The notes under the pieces are model-generated. The model saw only the letters and a program-made list of their open reading frames with translations, searched no databases and was not told where the DNA came from. This document shows, in pieces, positions 43,080 through 54,223 of a DNA stretch of 60,653 nt; position 1 is the first letter of the stretch, and each line of letters begins with the position of its first letter. The stretch covers positions 1 to 60,653 of the forward strand of contig KV424087.1 in the NCBI GenBank assembly GCA_001632435.1, in the 5' to 3' direction. Made by a program: the position numbers and the translations under genes. Origin of the DNA: Calocera cornea HHB12733 (Eukaryota; Basidiomycota; Dacrymycetes; Dacrymycetales; Dacrymycetaceae).

Positions 43080-43446
43080 CCCTCCTTTAGTCGAATGTGT
43101 ACATCACAATGTTGTTATCGTTGATACCTGGGCCTGTGGGAGGCGTACCAAAGAGGCTTGCCGAGCTACAACCGGCGACCCGACGCGACTCATCTGAAGG
43201 TTCGGACCCTTTTTACTTTTATTTCCTCCGTCCACCCAACAGAACCAACATATCGGTCCGAACACCATGCAAGATGAAGTGCGTTTCAATTGCTAAACCC
43301 TGGATGAAAGTCGAGAACCGCGGGTGGCAGCTCTGAGGCACACAAATTCCGTTACGCGGAAATATCTATGGTGTCGTCAATGTTGGTATTGCAGAGCTAC
43401 ATTATGGTGTCATCCAGGAACTATACTATTGCTGAGATACGGGAGA
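43080..43446. other. Short intergenic region
   Basis: Upstream of the nucleotidyltransferase-fold gene and downstream of NUP98-96, both on the - strand. No feature is seen. Confidence 0.5.
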
Positions 43447-46400
43447 CTAAGCGGAAACAGCTGCCAGAAGAGCGTCGAACGAACGCATGGTATCTTGCTG
43501 CAACATCTTGAGCTGGGAGGCTTCCTCCATCCACTCTGAAGGAGCCTCTGGTCGCTTGAACTGTCAACCGAGTTAGTGGGAGTGGAGTCAAGCGAGGGAG
43601 ACACGTACACCCAGTGTCGGGAGAATTGCGAGATACTGAGAAAGATGAACGAGCATTTCGTTGAGACAGACACTCTGAGCAAGGTTGGAACGATCCGATA
43701 ATACAGATGGTAATAGGTCCAACAACCGCAGAACGGTCTCGCACAGCCGTTGCAACTGGCTTCGCTGCACGGCGTCCATTTGAGCGTTGGTCACGCGAGC
43801 GACGATGAGGGTATCTAGAGAGAAGGTATCAAGGTAGTCGAGGAATGCCTGTTCAATGGGGCCTAGGTCAGAGGACATTCGAATAGGTTGCGGAGTACCC
43901 ACTTTTCCGCCGTGGGTCGCCCAATTCGGCACCTGAGCTGGGTCAAAGACCGTGAAGATACTTTTGAGCAAGTCCCAGTCCTTCCTAAGGAACGCCTCCG
44001 GTGCCAGGTAACGCACAGCGATGTCATGCGCTTCAGCGTGTTTGCCCGCACTCAGCAGGAGCGTATACTCGTCATAGGAGCGGTCTTCATAATGCGCCAA
44101 CACAGCCTACTCGATGGATGAGCTGCTGTTCCCTAAAGAGCACGAATATCCTACCTTGGCTTCGGCCATCCAAGCTTCGGGTACTTGTAGCTTATCACGC
44201 AAGAAAGCCTCCTTTTCGGCGGTGATTTGACCGGCATTTCGAGTAAGCAGGTCGAGAATCGCCTTCTCTCGACTGGGAAAAGGGAAGTTAGCGGGCACAA
44301 GCGCAGTTCCTCCATGCAGATTACATACCTTTCGGGCAGGCTCAGGTGCAGAAATATAAGGGCAGCATATTCCCAGAGTCCCAGACGCTCGACCTGAAGA
44401 GCATAGCTCAAGATCAATCGGTCCAGCGTTTCCGAGCGACCATCTTCGCTGTCTTCGAAGGTACCAATACGCTTTACTTGGGTAAGCAATACGCAAAGAT
44501 GCCACGGAAGTCGGTAATCCAAAGGACTAGTGCTGAAGCCCAAGGGCGCCAGGGCATCCTCCAGGACAGACAGTGATGCAGGATCCTGGTCTGCTTTGAG
44601 TTTGAGCAGCTGAAAGAGTGCATCCTTCGGAGCCGAAGTAGACGGGACTCTCCACTTGTGGAGATTCGTGGCAAGCGCCTTTTGTTCTTCATACCACGGT
44701 GCAGAAGGAGGCATGTCGTACGCGGCCTCGTACGCATGGAACACGTCTTCGAACCGAGTCTCGAATTGTGATCCGTACCAGAGGAATAGCCCGAACGCCC
44801 GCTTCCAGTCGAGGGAGGAAGCAATAGGGAGATCAGATGTCATCAGAGCACGATCGGCTGAATGCGAGTTCCCATCAGCGCGGGAGATATCTCCGGCCAG
44901 TAGAGAGTAGATCTTGCGATAGTCGGCGCTGATCTGAACGTCGACCTGGTCTTGCCTCCACTTCACAAGCTGCTCTTTGACTGATTCGCGGAACGCTATG
45001 TCGCTTCCTGATGCTTGGGCAATCAATGTGGCGAGCCGTAGATCGTTGGCATCCATCGCCCAGTTGCAAGCTCGTTCGATGAGATGGCCCGACATGAGCG
45101 TGAATATTGCCTTATCAGCGGTGATCTGATTCTGCATCTCACGAGTTACGAGGGTCAGACAAGCCTGTTCAAGCCATTCCGAGACCCCCTGACGTTGCAG
45201 CATGCTCTGCACTGCATCGGAAACATCGTGAGAGACGTAAGACGAGTTCGGGATGTGATCCCAGAGAGCTTCACCCAGTCTCCAGACAAGTGCTTCATGG
45301 CAGTGATCTTCTGGTGGAAAGAGCTGACAGAACCATGCGAAGTTTAGTGATGGCTGGGCGATGGCAGCAGGGCCATCTTCGAAGAGGGCGAAATCCGTGT
45401 GTTCCACATGCAGGTCCAACATACGCTTGGTTTGCTCCTTTTCCTTTTTCTGCAGACAGGTCAGCCAACCCATGTCAGCCATGGCACACAGACGCACCTC
45501 GTCATCTGCGATGAGGGGAGGATAGCTGATTTGGATTGCATTGACCGGATCCCCCGCGGGCCTGTTCAAATTGATGAGCAAACATTATCAGAGGAGGCTA
45601 CTTGACGCACTTCATATCCTTGGCACCAGTAAGCTTGCCCGAGTGAATCAATTGGCCCTGAGGACCCCAGCTCACCCGAAACGATCGGCCGAGCATTAAA
45701 GCAGCGTCATTGAACGCCCCTTCATGCCCTTTGATAGGGGAGGGTGAGCTGAAGTTGGGCACTGCTGGTGGGTCCGGCACAAACTCAATCTTAAGGTCTA
45801 GCGGGGCAGACTAATATCGTTGATGAGCATTGATTGACATATGGACCGTACATGGCTTATATCACCTCTGCTCGGGTATAATCGTCATCCATATCCATAT
45901 CCTCCTCTCCGGCCAGATCGCGGAGATCCTTCTTCATCTGGCTGTCGCGAATCGCTTGCGCGAAGGCACGCGATCGATCGTATTTTCGGTCCCGCGCATG
46001 GGTAGGTTCGTCATACGCGCGAAAGAATGAGGCCTGCATCTGATGGACCTTCCGCGGCTCCAGATTGAGCTTGCTGGGCCATGCCCGACGGCCCGGGGGA
46101 TAGTTCAAGTCGCCGTATTCGCTGCCAGGCTCTTGATATTCTTCGTCCACTGGACTGAGCGCCCGCGGGGTATCCATTGACATGTTATCTTCGACTGAAC
46201 GCTGGGAGCGGATGTCCTCGTCCATGAGAGAGGCCTGCGGAAGTTCGTCCTCCTCGTCTTCCTCTTCGATGGGCTCGATTGACATCGTTTTAGCGGTATG
46301 ATACTCCTCTTCTTCTGCCGGAGCGGCAAATGCACGGTTGGTCGGGGGTGGTGCAGCATCCACCTCTTCATCCTCTTCATCGTCGTCCTCGCCAAGGCCG

Positions 46401-49400
46401 TATCGACTGAAGTGCTCCACTCTGAAAGTCCAGACACCCTTGTCGGAGAAGTTGACAAAGGTAGTGTCTTTCATTCTCTGCAGCCTCGCGATGTGCATCT
46501 CCATCTTCCTGCTCTTCATGTCCGTCAAAGGCTGACCCGTCGTCTTATCCGTCGGGAAGCAGTGCTCCAGACTGATCTCCGCGGGGACATTCAGACCCTC
46601 TCCCTCATTTGGCTTCTCATCCTCGTTGGGATAGACCGTACACTCTTTGGGATCGAAAACCACGATCTTGCCAGGTATGTCGCGAACGTTTCCAACGGCA
46701 GTCAAATCGACCGGGTTTACGAATTTGACTTGACCGTAACCAGTTCGGCCAACAGTGAAGTTCGCGACTTTTGTCAAGCCTCCGAAGCCGAGCTTCGCAA
46801 GGTCATCGACGGAAGGCTTGGTCCAATATTCACCTTCGCCTTCGACCGTGGGCGTAGCGGATTTGCCCTTGTCAACAACCTTAGCTGGTGAGGTAGTAGG
46901 CTGGGCGGCGCTACCATTCGCAGGCCGTGTAGGTGTCGAAGGAACAGTGGGGGCGGTCAGCACACCGTTCGCTGCCTGAACTTCCAATGTGGCGTCGAAC
47001 GCAGGACGCGCCGCCGTGATTGCTCGAGGTGGCGAAGTCAGAGAATCGCCCTCAATCATGAGCTTCTTCGCGCTTGGGCGGCTGACGAATGCGCTGGGGC
47101 TGAGGATCTTGGTGCTTTCGCTGATGCCGGCCAGGATGGGATGAGGCGAGGTCAACGTGCTCTTCGTTAAAGCCGTGCTTAGAGACAGGGAGTCGGGAGT
47201 GCCGGTACGGGACAACGACAACGGAGACCCCACGGTAGGGCCATACGGCCGCAGCCTCATGGGCGGCGCCCCACGAGAAGACGCCATGGAGCTCCTGAGG
47301 GACAACAGAGGAGATCTCTTGTTCTCACGCTCGGGAGACAGCGCACCAAGTGTCGTCTTGGGTGCGTTCATGACATCTTGGAAGAAAGTGTTGTCGCCGA
47401 AGTGACTCCCCGAAAGCGCACGCGGTGGCTGAGTCGTCACGGATTGTGACAAGCTGCCGAAAAGACCTCCAGATGGTGCCGAGGATGCAGCGGGCGCAGA
47501 TTGGAAGGCGTTTGGCTGGGATGTCTGCTGAGTACCGAAACCACTGAAACCGGCAGGCTTCGCAGGTTGACCGAATGCGCCGAGACCTGTGCTCTGCTGA
47601 GCAGGCTGTTGGCTTCCAAATAGGCCGGTGCCCTGCTGTTGCTGGGGCTGCTGGTTTCCGAACAGCCCCGTGGTCCCACCAGTTGCGGGCTGGTTTTGAG
47701 CGGATTGTCCGAAAAGTCCGAACCCACCGGTCCCGGTCTGCGCAGGCTGACCAAATGCGCCGGTCGCTTGCGTCTGCTGGCCTTGGGAGCCGAACAAACC
47801 AGTGCCGGTAGGCTGCGTCGACGTGACAGGCTGGCCAAAGATGGTCGGCTTGGGAGCAGTGGCGGAACTGCCAAAAGCTCCAAAACCAGTGCCACTAGGG
47901 TTGGACTGACCAGCGCTGGGGAACGAAAATGGACTCGGGCCGGACCCCAACCCACCCTGCTGCTGCTGTTGCTGTTGCTGCTGCTGCTGGGGTTGGCCGA
48001 AGGCGGTTGTGGAGGGCTGGCCGAACGCCGAAGTGCTTTGCCCAAACGCAGACGTACCCTGCTGGGGCTGCTGGCCAAACGCGCTGGTTCCCTGCTGCTG
48101 GGGTTGACCGAATGCAGAGGTGGTGCCAGTCTGGCCAAATGCGGTGGATGCAGGTTGACCAAATGCGCCGGTAGCAGCCGGTTGGCCGAAAGCGCCAGCT
48201 GCCTGGGCAGGTTGCCCAAAAGCAGAGGTTGTAGGCTGCGAGGGTTGACCTGTCATCTTGCTCAGATATTTCGCAGATGAAATACTGGATGAGGGCTTAC
48301 CAAAAGCAGTCCCGAATGGCTTCGGTTGGTTCAAGCCGAACGCGCTGCTGGCAGGCTGCGAACCAAAGGCGGAAGTAGCGGCCGGCTGACCGAAAGCTGG
48401 CGCTGGCTGCTGTCCGAAGGCCGATGTGCCAGCAGCCGGCTGGCCGAATGCGCTCGTCTGCTGCTGTTGTTGCTGCTGAGGCTGGCCAAACGCGCTCGTT
48501 GTGGAAGGCTGGCCAAACGCACTCGTGCTTGCTGCAGGTTGGCCAAACGCACTGGTGGAAGGAGCGCCGAATGTGTTGGTGGCGGGCTGCCCGAATGCGC
48601 TCGTCGAAGGCTGGCCAAAGGCGCTAGTGCTGGTAGATGCTCCGAAACTAGTGGACGCGCCAAAGCCAGCTGCCGGAGGACCTTTTCGATTTTGAGTGTA
48701 GTCCATCAATCGGAGTTCCTGCGGCGCGCCGGTGCGTGAGTTCATGGGGAGCAAGTAAGCGGTGAGTAGTACTCACCTCGAAAGATGCTCCTTTATACGC
48801 AGGCATGCAGGTGATCGCATGATAGTTGTGAGTCACTGGGGCCGTGCCAGTAGTATCCCGCTCAGTAGTGACTTGATACGCCGGGTTGAGGGTACCCTGA
48901 GGTGGGATGTCCGGATTGGTGGCCGCGGGCGCAGCAGGTGCTGCTGGCAATGTTAGACGAAGTCATACTATGACTAGATGCGCAGAATATACCTCCAAAC
49001 GCGCTCGTTTGAGCTGGAGCACCGAAAGTCCCCGGGCGCTGCTGCTGCTGTCCAAACGCACCCAACGAACTTCCCCCAAACGCGCTTGTCGGGGCGCCAC
49101 CAAATGCGCTCGTAGCTAGAGGTATTGTCAGACTCTGAAGCGGTGTCTGTGGAAACCATTGGCGTACGTTGCTGGCCGAACCCAGTCGGTGCTGGTTGCC
49201 CGAACGCGCTCGTAGCAGGCGCAGCGGCCGGCTGCCCGAACAAGCTCCTGTTCTGCGGCTGCTGCCCAAAAGCGCTGGTTGCAGGTTGCTGTCCGAAGGC
49301 AGACGTTGCGGGTTGGCCTAAATGCAATTAGAATCACTGCCACCACACATTCTGCCTCAACATACCGAAAGCACTAGGCTGCTGCTGTTGCTGTTGCTGG

Positions 49401-49637
49401 GGTTGGCCAAATGCGCTCGCCTGCTGCTGGGGCTGACCAAAGGCACTCTGTGCTGGCTGACCAAACGCCCCTGGTGCATTGTCAGCGTATCATCAATGTC
49501 ATCAGCAATCTGTACACACCTCCGAACGCACCCGGCTGTTGCGCGGGCTGCCCGAACGCGCTCGGCTGCTGTTGTGGTTGCTGGGGCTGCTGCGTCTGTT
49601 GGGGCTGACCCCATGCATTCTGCTGCTGGCCGAACAT
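43447..49637 (-). CDS. NUP145: NUP98-NUP96 nucleoporin precursor (Nup145-type)
   Basis: Autoprocessed nuclear-pore protein. Thirteen exons (49637-49520, 49470-49366, 49317-49168, 49115-48993, 48943-48777, 48718-48301, 48249-45866, 45810-45611, 45561-45498, 45449-44329, 44272-44155, 44106-43609, 43560-43447) give 1859 residues. Residues 1-200 and about 235-620 are GLFG/SAFGQP-type FG repeats with polyQ tracts. The Gle2-binding GLEBS motif (HNYHAITCMPAYKGASFEEL then RLMDYTQNRKGP) spans about 198-236. The autoproteolytic domain contains GYGQVKFVNPVDLT and ends at the cleavage site HF-S before Ser975 in VEHFSRYGL. The NUP96 part (about 885 residues) includes LMLGRSFRVSWGP and an alpha-solenoid belonging to the Y-complex. 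Two introns (48300-48250 and 45497-45450) lack stops and keep frame, so they are called from their splice signals. It shares a 226-bp bidirectional promoter with RCE1. Confidence 0.94.
47955..47990. repeat. CAG/CTG microsatellite in the FG domain
   Basis: A CTG/TTG run on the + strand encodes about eleven glutamines in the NUP98 FG region. Similar shorter tracts lie near 48100, 48465, 49040 and 49385. Length variation between strains is likely. Confidence 0.8.
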
Positions 49638-49863
49638 CGTCCCCTAGTAAATGTCCGACCAAGCTGCAGCACAGAAAAGGTATATGCTCGACGAGGAGGA
49701 CGAGGGCGAGGCACAAAGAACGCGGAGGGAAGGGACGTGACCCGAACGCGAGGCAAACAGCCCGCTCACGACGGATCCAAATCTGAACTTCTGCAGATGC
49801 CTCCGTCTAGGTTGGCCCATCGTTATCCCCCGCACGGGACACCAAGTCACATCATCTGCTCAG

Positions 49864-50881
49864 ATGACTTCGCCACTATCTCCGGCGAATGCTACGCTGC
49901 TGTCATGCACTTTTGGTACGGCATATGTGGTACCATTCTACCTCTGGAGCCCGGCCAAAACCGGAGATGGAAGAGGTAGAAACCATCCGGGCGTGATCAG
50001 ATCTCGGTTGCTGTCGATCGCGCTTAGCAGCTTGGTTGACTGCGGCATCGTCTACTACATTGCTTCCAGGACGCTTGCCAACGTAAGTCTCAAGAAGAAT
50101 TGGTGACTGCGTCTTGATGTCACCCAGCGTCAGGATACCCTCTCTGAGACGCTCTCACTACTCGGCTTCCAATGGCCCAACAACCCGCGCGCCTTCTTGC
50201 TCGCGCCAGTCATCTACGGCGGGTCTCTCCTCTCGAGTGCCCTCGCAGGCACGTTGCCCCATCATGAGTCATTTCGCAGCTGGCTCGGACTGCGGAACTA
50301 CCTCGTGGTACGACGACCCCTCTCTACTCACAGTCTTCGCTGAAGGCGCGTTAGGCGCCCATCACAGAAGAAGTCGTCTTCCGCTCCTGCTGCCTAGCCG
50401 TCGCCAGCCTCGCAGGGCAGTCATTTGCGTACAAAGTCTGGGTGACTCCGCTCTACTTTGGAATCGCCCACCTCCACCACGGCTGGGAGACGTACAACCA
50501 AGGCGGGAGGAGCAAGTCTGCACTGCAGAAGGCTGTAATCACGACATGTAGGGACCTTGATGACACGACTTTTCCAACTACTGACCGGTTGCAACAGTAG
50601 TTCAGCTCACCTATACCAGCTTGTTTGGAGCTTTCGCTTCTTTCCTCACGGTGCGAACGCACTCCATCCTGCCTGCGTTGACGTCTCATATCTTCTGCAA
50701 CCTCATGGGTCTTCCATCAATACCCTTCGAGCATGAAGTCCATCCCAAGTACAAGTATCGTAAGTGCTTTTCCAGATGAAGATGAAAGACGCCTGCTAAT
50801 ATATTGTCTTCAGTGCTATACGCTGCCCACTTGGCCGGTATCGTCGGTCTCGGATATCTTTTATACCCCTGGACGCAATGA
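49864..50881 (+). CDS. RCE1: CAAX prenyl endopeptidase Rce1
   Basis: ER integral-membrane protease that removes the -AAX tripeptide from farnesylated or geranylgeranylated proteins such as Ras and Rho. Five exons (49864-50082, 50128-50307, 50355-50547, 50598-50759, 50814-50881) give 273 residues. Several hydrophobic helices are visible, such as LSCTFGTAYVVPFYLW and SSLVDCGIVYYIAS. The glutamate-dependent active site is TEEVVFR (E138, E139, R143). It is followed by the family histidines in FGIAHLHHGWETY and the HIFCNLMGLPSIPF motif. The third exon acceptor (TTAG at 50354) was chosen over an upstream AG because it restores APITEEVVFR in frame. The protein is slightly shorter than many homologues. 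Substrates include Ras-type GTPases and, in basidiomycetes, lipopeptide pheromones. Confidence 0.94.
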
Positions 50882-51703
50882 TATACCGCAGACGTCGAAT
50901 AATATCACGATCTTCGGCTTCAGACCTGCGAGGCGCGGTCTTCATCATTGCCGTCCGAGTGGAAAATATCGTCTTCCCATCATGGTCACTTCACGGAAGA
51001 ATGCCTCGAGTCCGTACTGCTGTATGTGTGCTGAGTGCTGATACCCGCCATTGCCAAGAGTTTTCCAAGGCATTGCCTGCGGTTGGTGTCAAGCCTTCAG
51101 CACCTATCTGGATGGCGTCCCTAATCAGAGTGGTCAGGTGCACCTTAAGCACTGTTGTCTCCACGTAGAGATACCCATACTACAGCATTGCTTTCAGACC
51201 GCACCGCTCCAATAAAAGTCCCATCGCACTCTGCTTTCCAACATACGATCTTATCGTGATTGCCCTGTAAGATGCGTCACATGCACCCTTGTCCAGCTTC
51301 AGCAACTATCCTCTGATCTGGAAGATCTCTGAGGAACGGTGTCTCGGCGCTTTTGCCGATCACCGACTCTTGCCAATAACATACCTCTGGAGGTATGCGC
51401 CCTTCTGGGCGGGTGTGCATTGCTCTCATACCTCCATAGGTCCACAAACTACAAGCAGTATCCGCAAGGATGCTGAAAGGCTAGCGGACGGGCGGACTGA
51501 GGCAAAAAAATGCCCAAGGAGGCTCGCATTTGCGACAATTGTCGAACGAGATTGTACAGTGACCATTGAAGGCCTTGTCTAGCATGCGTTAGCTACTGTG
51601 ATGGCTCTCTGTAGTAATTTGGGTCTAAAACGCTCTAGAGGCACGTACTCAGGCCTTGCCAGTTGTGAGTGCGGCTATCATGCAGATGAACTTCTCCAGT
51701 GGC
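50882..51703. other. Convergent intergenic region
   Basis: About 820 bp between the stops of RCE1 (+) and the second nucleotidyltransferase-fold gene (-). Open frames here have no support. Confidence 0.5.
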
Positions 51704-53303
51704 TCATAATGCCACAGGTTGGCGCCAGATTGTGGGTAGCTTCGCAGGTGCCACATGCTCCCCCTGCTCGTCAAGTGCAGTGGCGAACCATTCATGCATC
51801 CAACCCACGTTTTGTACAAAGCCTCGTTTCTTCAGTTTCTCCAGACTTGCTTGCAGTCTTCGGTTGAACATTGCTAGATTGTTTCTCACGTACTGATGAG
51901 CGAAAGTTTGATCGGGGAAGAGACAGACAAGCTCGGAACCGTCGTAGAAGTTCATGACGGCAGTCGAATGGTAGGTTAGAATGTGGGAAAGAGGCGGAAA
52001 CGAGTCCTCGATGTAACACAGATCGATCTTCCGTTCCCCCTTGAGGAAGCATCGATAGCGGAACGCTGCAGGTGCAGCCGTTTGTGGATAGAGCCGAAGC
52101 AGTGCGGCTTGTCTACTCGCATCGAATACATAGCCATGAAGGGTGAGGAACGCTTCGAACGTCGTGCAGGAGCTTTCAGGGAGAACGATGTCAAGATCAC
52201 CTGGCTCCCAGTGTCCTGGTGCAAGAACATGCAACATAGCTGAGCCACTGACCAGCGCATCGTGATCTCGGAGGGTGTATGCCAGCTCTATCAAGGCATC
52301 TGGAAAGTACTTGGAAAGCACGCTGCGAAGTCTGTGCTCCGTTTCGCGAGGGAGGGATGTCCGCATCGTTTTACAAGTCGCTGAGAGTCTTTCAACATCG
52401 CGAAGGCTGAGCTTCCCCACCTCGACAATCTGAGCAACAAGGTCTGGGTGGGTCTGGAGTCCGATTCCTAGGGCTTTCAGGTTCTGACGACGAGCCATCG
52501 ATATCTGTCCTTGAATATCGAAGTGTATGTCGAAGTGAGGAACAGCTTGGGAGCAGAGGTGTTCTAGATGATGTATGTAGTGCCCAAAGTGGAACTCTAT
52601 CACTGAGAATTCATTAGCGCTGTTTCTCGGGAGCCATTCATAACACACCAGCGGCATAATGAACCTCATTCAACTGTATCAACTTCGGGGGCATATATGC
52701 ACTGCACCCCAACTCTAGACTGGGTATCATTAGGCAGCGACTAGTCGGGAAGGCGTTGTCTTCAAGACATGTCGCTATAGTGCCGACGAAGGCTGGACAA
52801 TGCGAAGGCACGGGTGGAACGTCGAGGACGACTGAAAGGATGAGTCTTGCGAAGTGTTTCGATACATCCTCCTGGACAACCGCTGTAGGGAGCGACGTTA
52901 GCCATCGTTTGTTGCCATTTAGAAGCAATGCAGTCTACGCACCCAATGTGAACCTCCACAGTCCATCCGAGCTTACCCAATTTCCCACTTTGAAGTGCAT
53001 ACATTCGTTCAGGTGGCGAATATGGACTGATTCACGTGTACTTGAATCGACGAGGGGGAGATCCCGACTTGCTGGTATGTATTCCTCGTCCCAGAGAGCG
53101 CCCAGGATGCCTTGAGCGGCATTAGCCTGCTTGAGAAGCATGCGAGGATCAATTAGTTTGCCGGATATGCGCTCCTGTTCCGGATGTTAGAGCTCAGAGA
53201 CGACTTGGGAGGCGAATGGGAGGTGAACCACGAAGACTCCTCCGTTGGCCGCAAGCGTCTTCCATCGTGCTGTTGCGTCTTGGTTCTTGATATCAACGTT
53301 CAT
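51704..53303 (-). CDS. Nucleotidyltransferase-fold protein with F-box-like segment, copy 2
   Basis: Paralogue of 41517-43079. Four exons (53303-53229, 53174-52943, 52882-52649, 52602-51704) give 479 residues. The last exon is 899 nt in both copies, and the first three introns lie at the same phases. The start MNVDIKNQDATARWKTLAAN parallels MQEDTTEHWAAIAAKDGG of copy 1, and ERISGKLIDP parallels ERTIVTLPNP at the exon 2 acceptor. The F-box-like helix is VEVGKLSLRDVERLSATCK. Nucleotidyltransferase residues are G300-S301 (SGSAMLHVLAPG), D316 and D318 (GDLDIVLPE), and D374 (RKIDLCYIE). YHSTAVMNFYDG and VCLFPDQTFAHQY follow. A TATATAT lies about 90 bp upstream. Probably a lineage-specific enzyme of unknown substrate, although loss of activity cannot be excluded from sequence. 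Confidence 0.8.
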
Positions 53304-53393
53304 TGTGACAGCGTGTTCTGTACTGAAGATTGGTGTGGCGAGTTAGCTGTGGTCTACAGCAGAAACTCATGGCGCGTTTCGAGAAGCACGTCC

Positions 53394-53400
53394 TATATAT
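53394..53400 (-). promoter_or_regulatory. TATA box candidate for nucleotidyltransferase-fold copy 2
   Basis: ATATATA (read on the - strand) lies 91-97 bp upstream of the ATG at 53303. Confidence 0.4.
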
Positions 53401-54223
53401 GGCTTCCGTGGCGCACCGTTTCGCGCACGGTCCACTGACAACTTAGGGCCGGTCATCTCGTTCCTGACCCCGGCGTTGTCCGGGCGCAGCACAACATCGC
53501 TCCTTAAGAAGTGTCATGACAACCCGCGTAGCTGACATCCATGGTCCATGAGCTGATTTATCGGCATTTGCCTACCAATGACACTGCACCACGAGCTCCC
53601 AAAGGTAGCCAAATATCGTCAGCGGCGTGGCTTCCAGTCGTCAGCGGGTATCCGAAGAGTGACCCTCACAAGAGCAGCCAGGCACGCCTTGAGTACTAGT
53701 GTGGCTAATCCACACACACAGATACCAAGACCACCGAGTTGCTGTCATACAACGGTATGTCACCAATCCAGCCTGCCCTGCACCTGTTGCTGCACAAAAC
53801 TGCGTATTACGATGCATTACAACTACCCGAAATTAGGGATCACGCGCGGAAAGGAGAGAGTGAGCGACACAGCAACACCGGCCGTCCGCGTGTAAATTAA
53901 GAAGTAAGTAAGTAAGAAAGAAGTAAGTAAGAAGACGCGAAAGAAAAAACACATCCGAAGGGCTATTGCTACTGTTTTGACAATGACTGATAATGGGGAT
54001 GGATGGCAGTGCGTTGAAGCAGATATGGTGACACGGAAGATTACAACGAACGAATGGGGAGGTGATACAGCGACGCCGTACGCGCGAAATAATCCGAAAG
54101 GGGAAGGTGGCACTATGTGAAAGGTGAAGGTAATGACAGTAATTAGGATATCGTGCTTGTGCGACGGCAATGGGAGTGTAATGTTGCGGATGAAAGAATA
54201 AAGAATGGAACGAGATGTTGAGA
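53401..54223. other. Intergenic with GTAA microsatellite
   Basis: No gene is seen. A GTAA-type microsatellite lies at about 53903-53932 (GAAGTAAGTAAGTAAGAAAG and repeats). Confidence 0.5.

Noticed and set aside
46298..46891. 197-codon + strand open frame inside NUP98-96
   Set aside because: Antisense shadow of the autoproteolytic domain, which has clear family motifs on the - strand.
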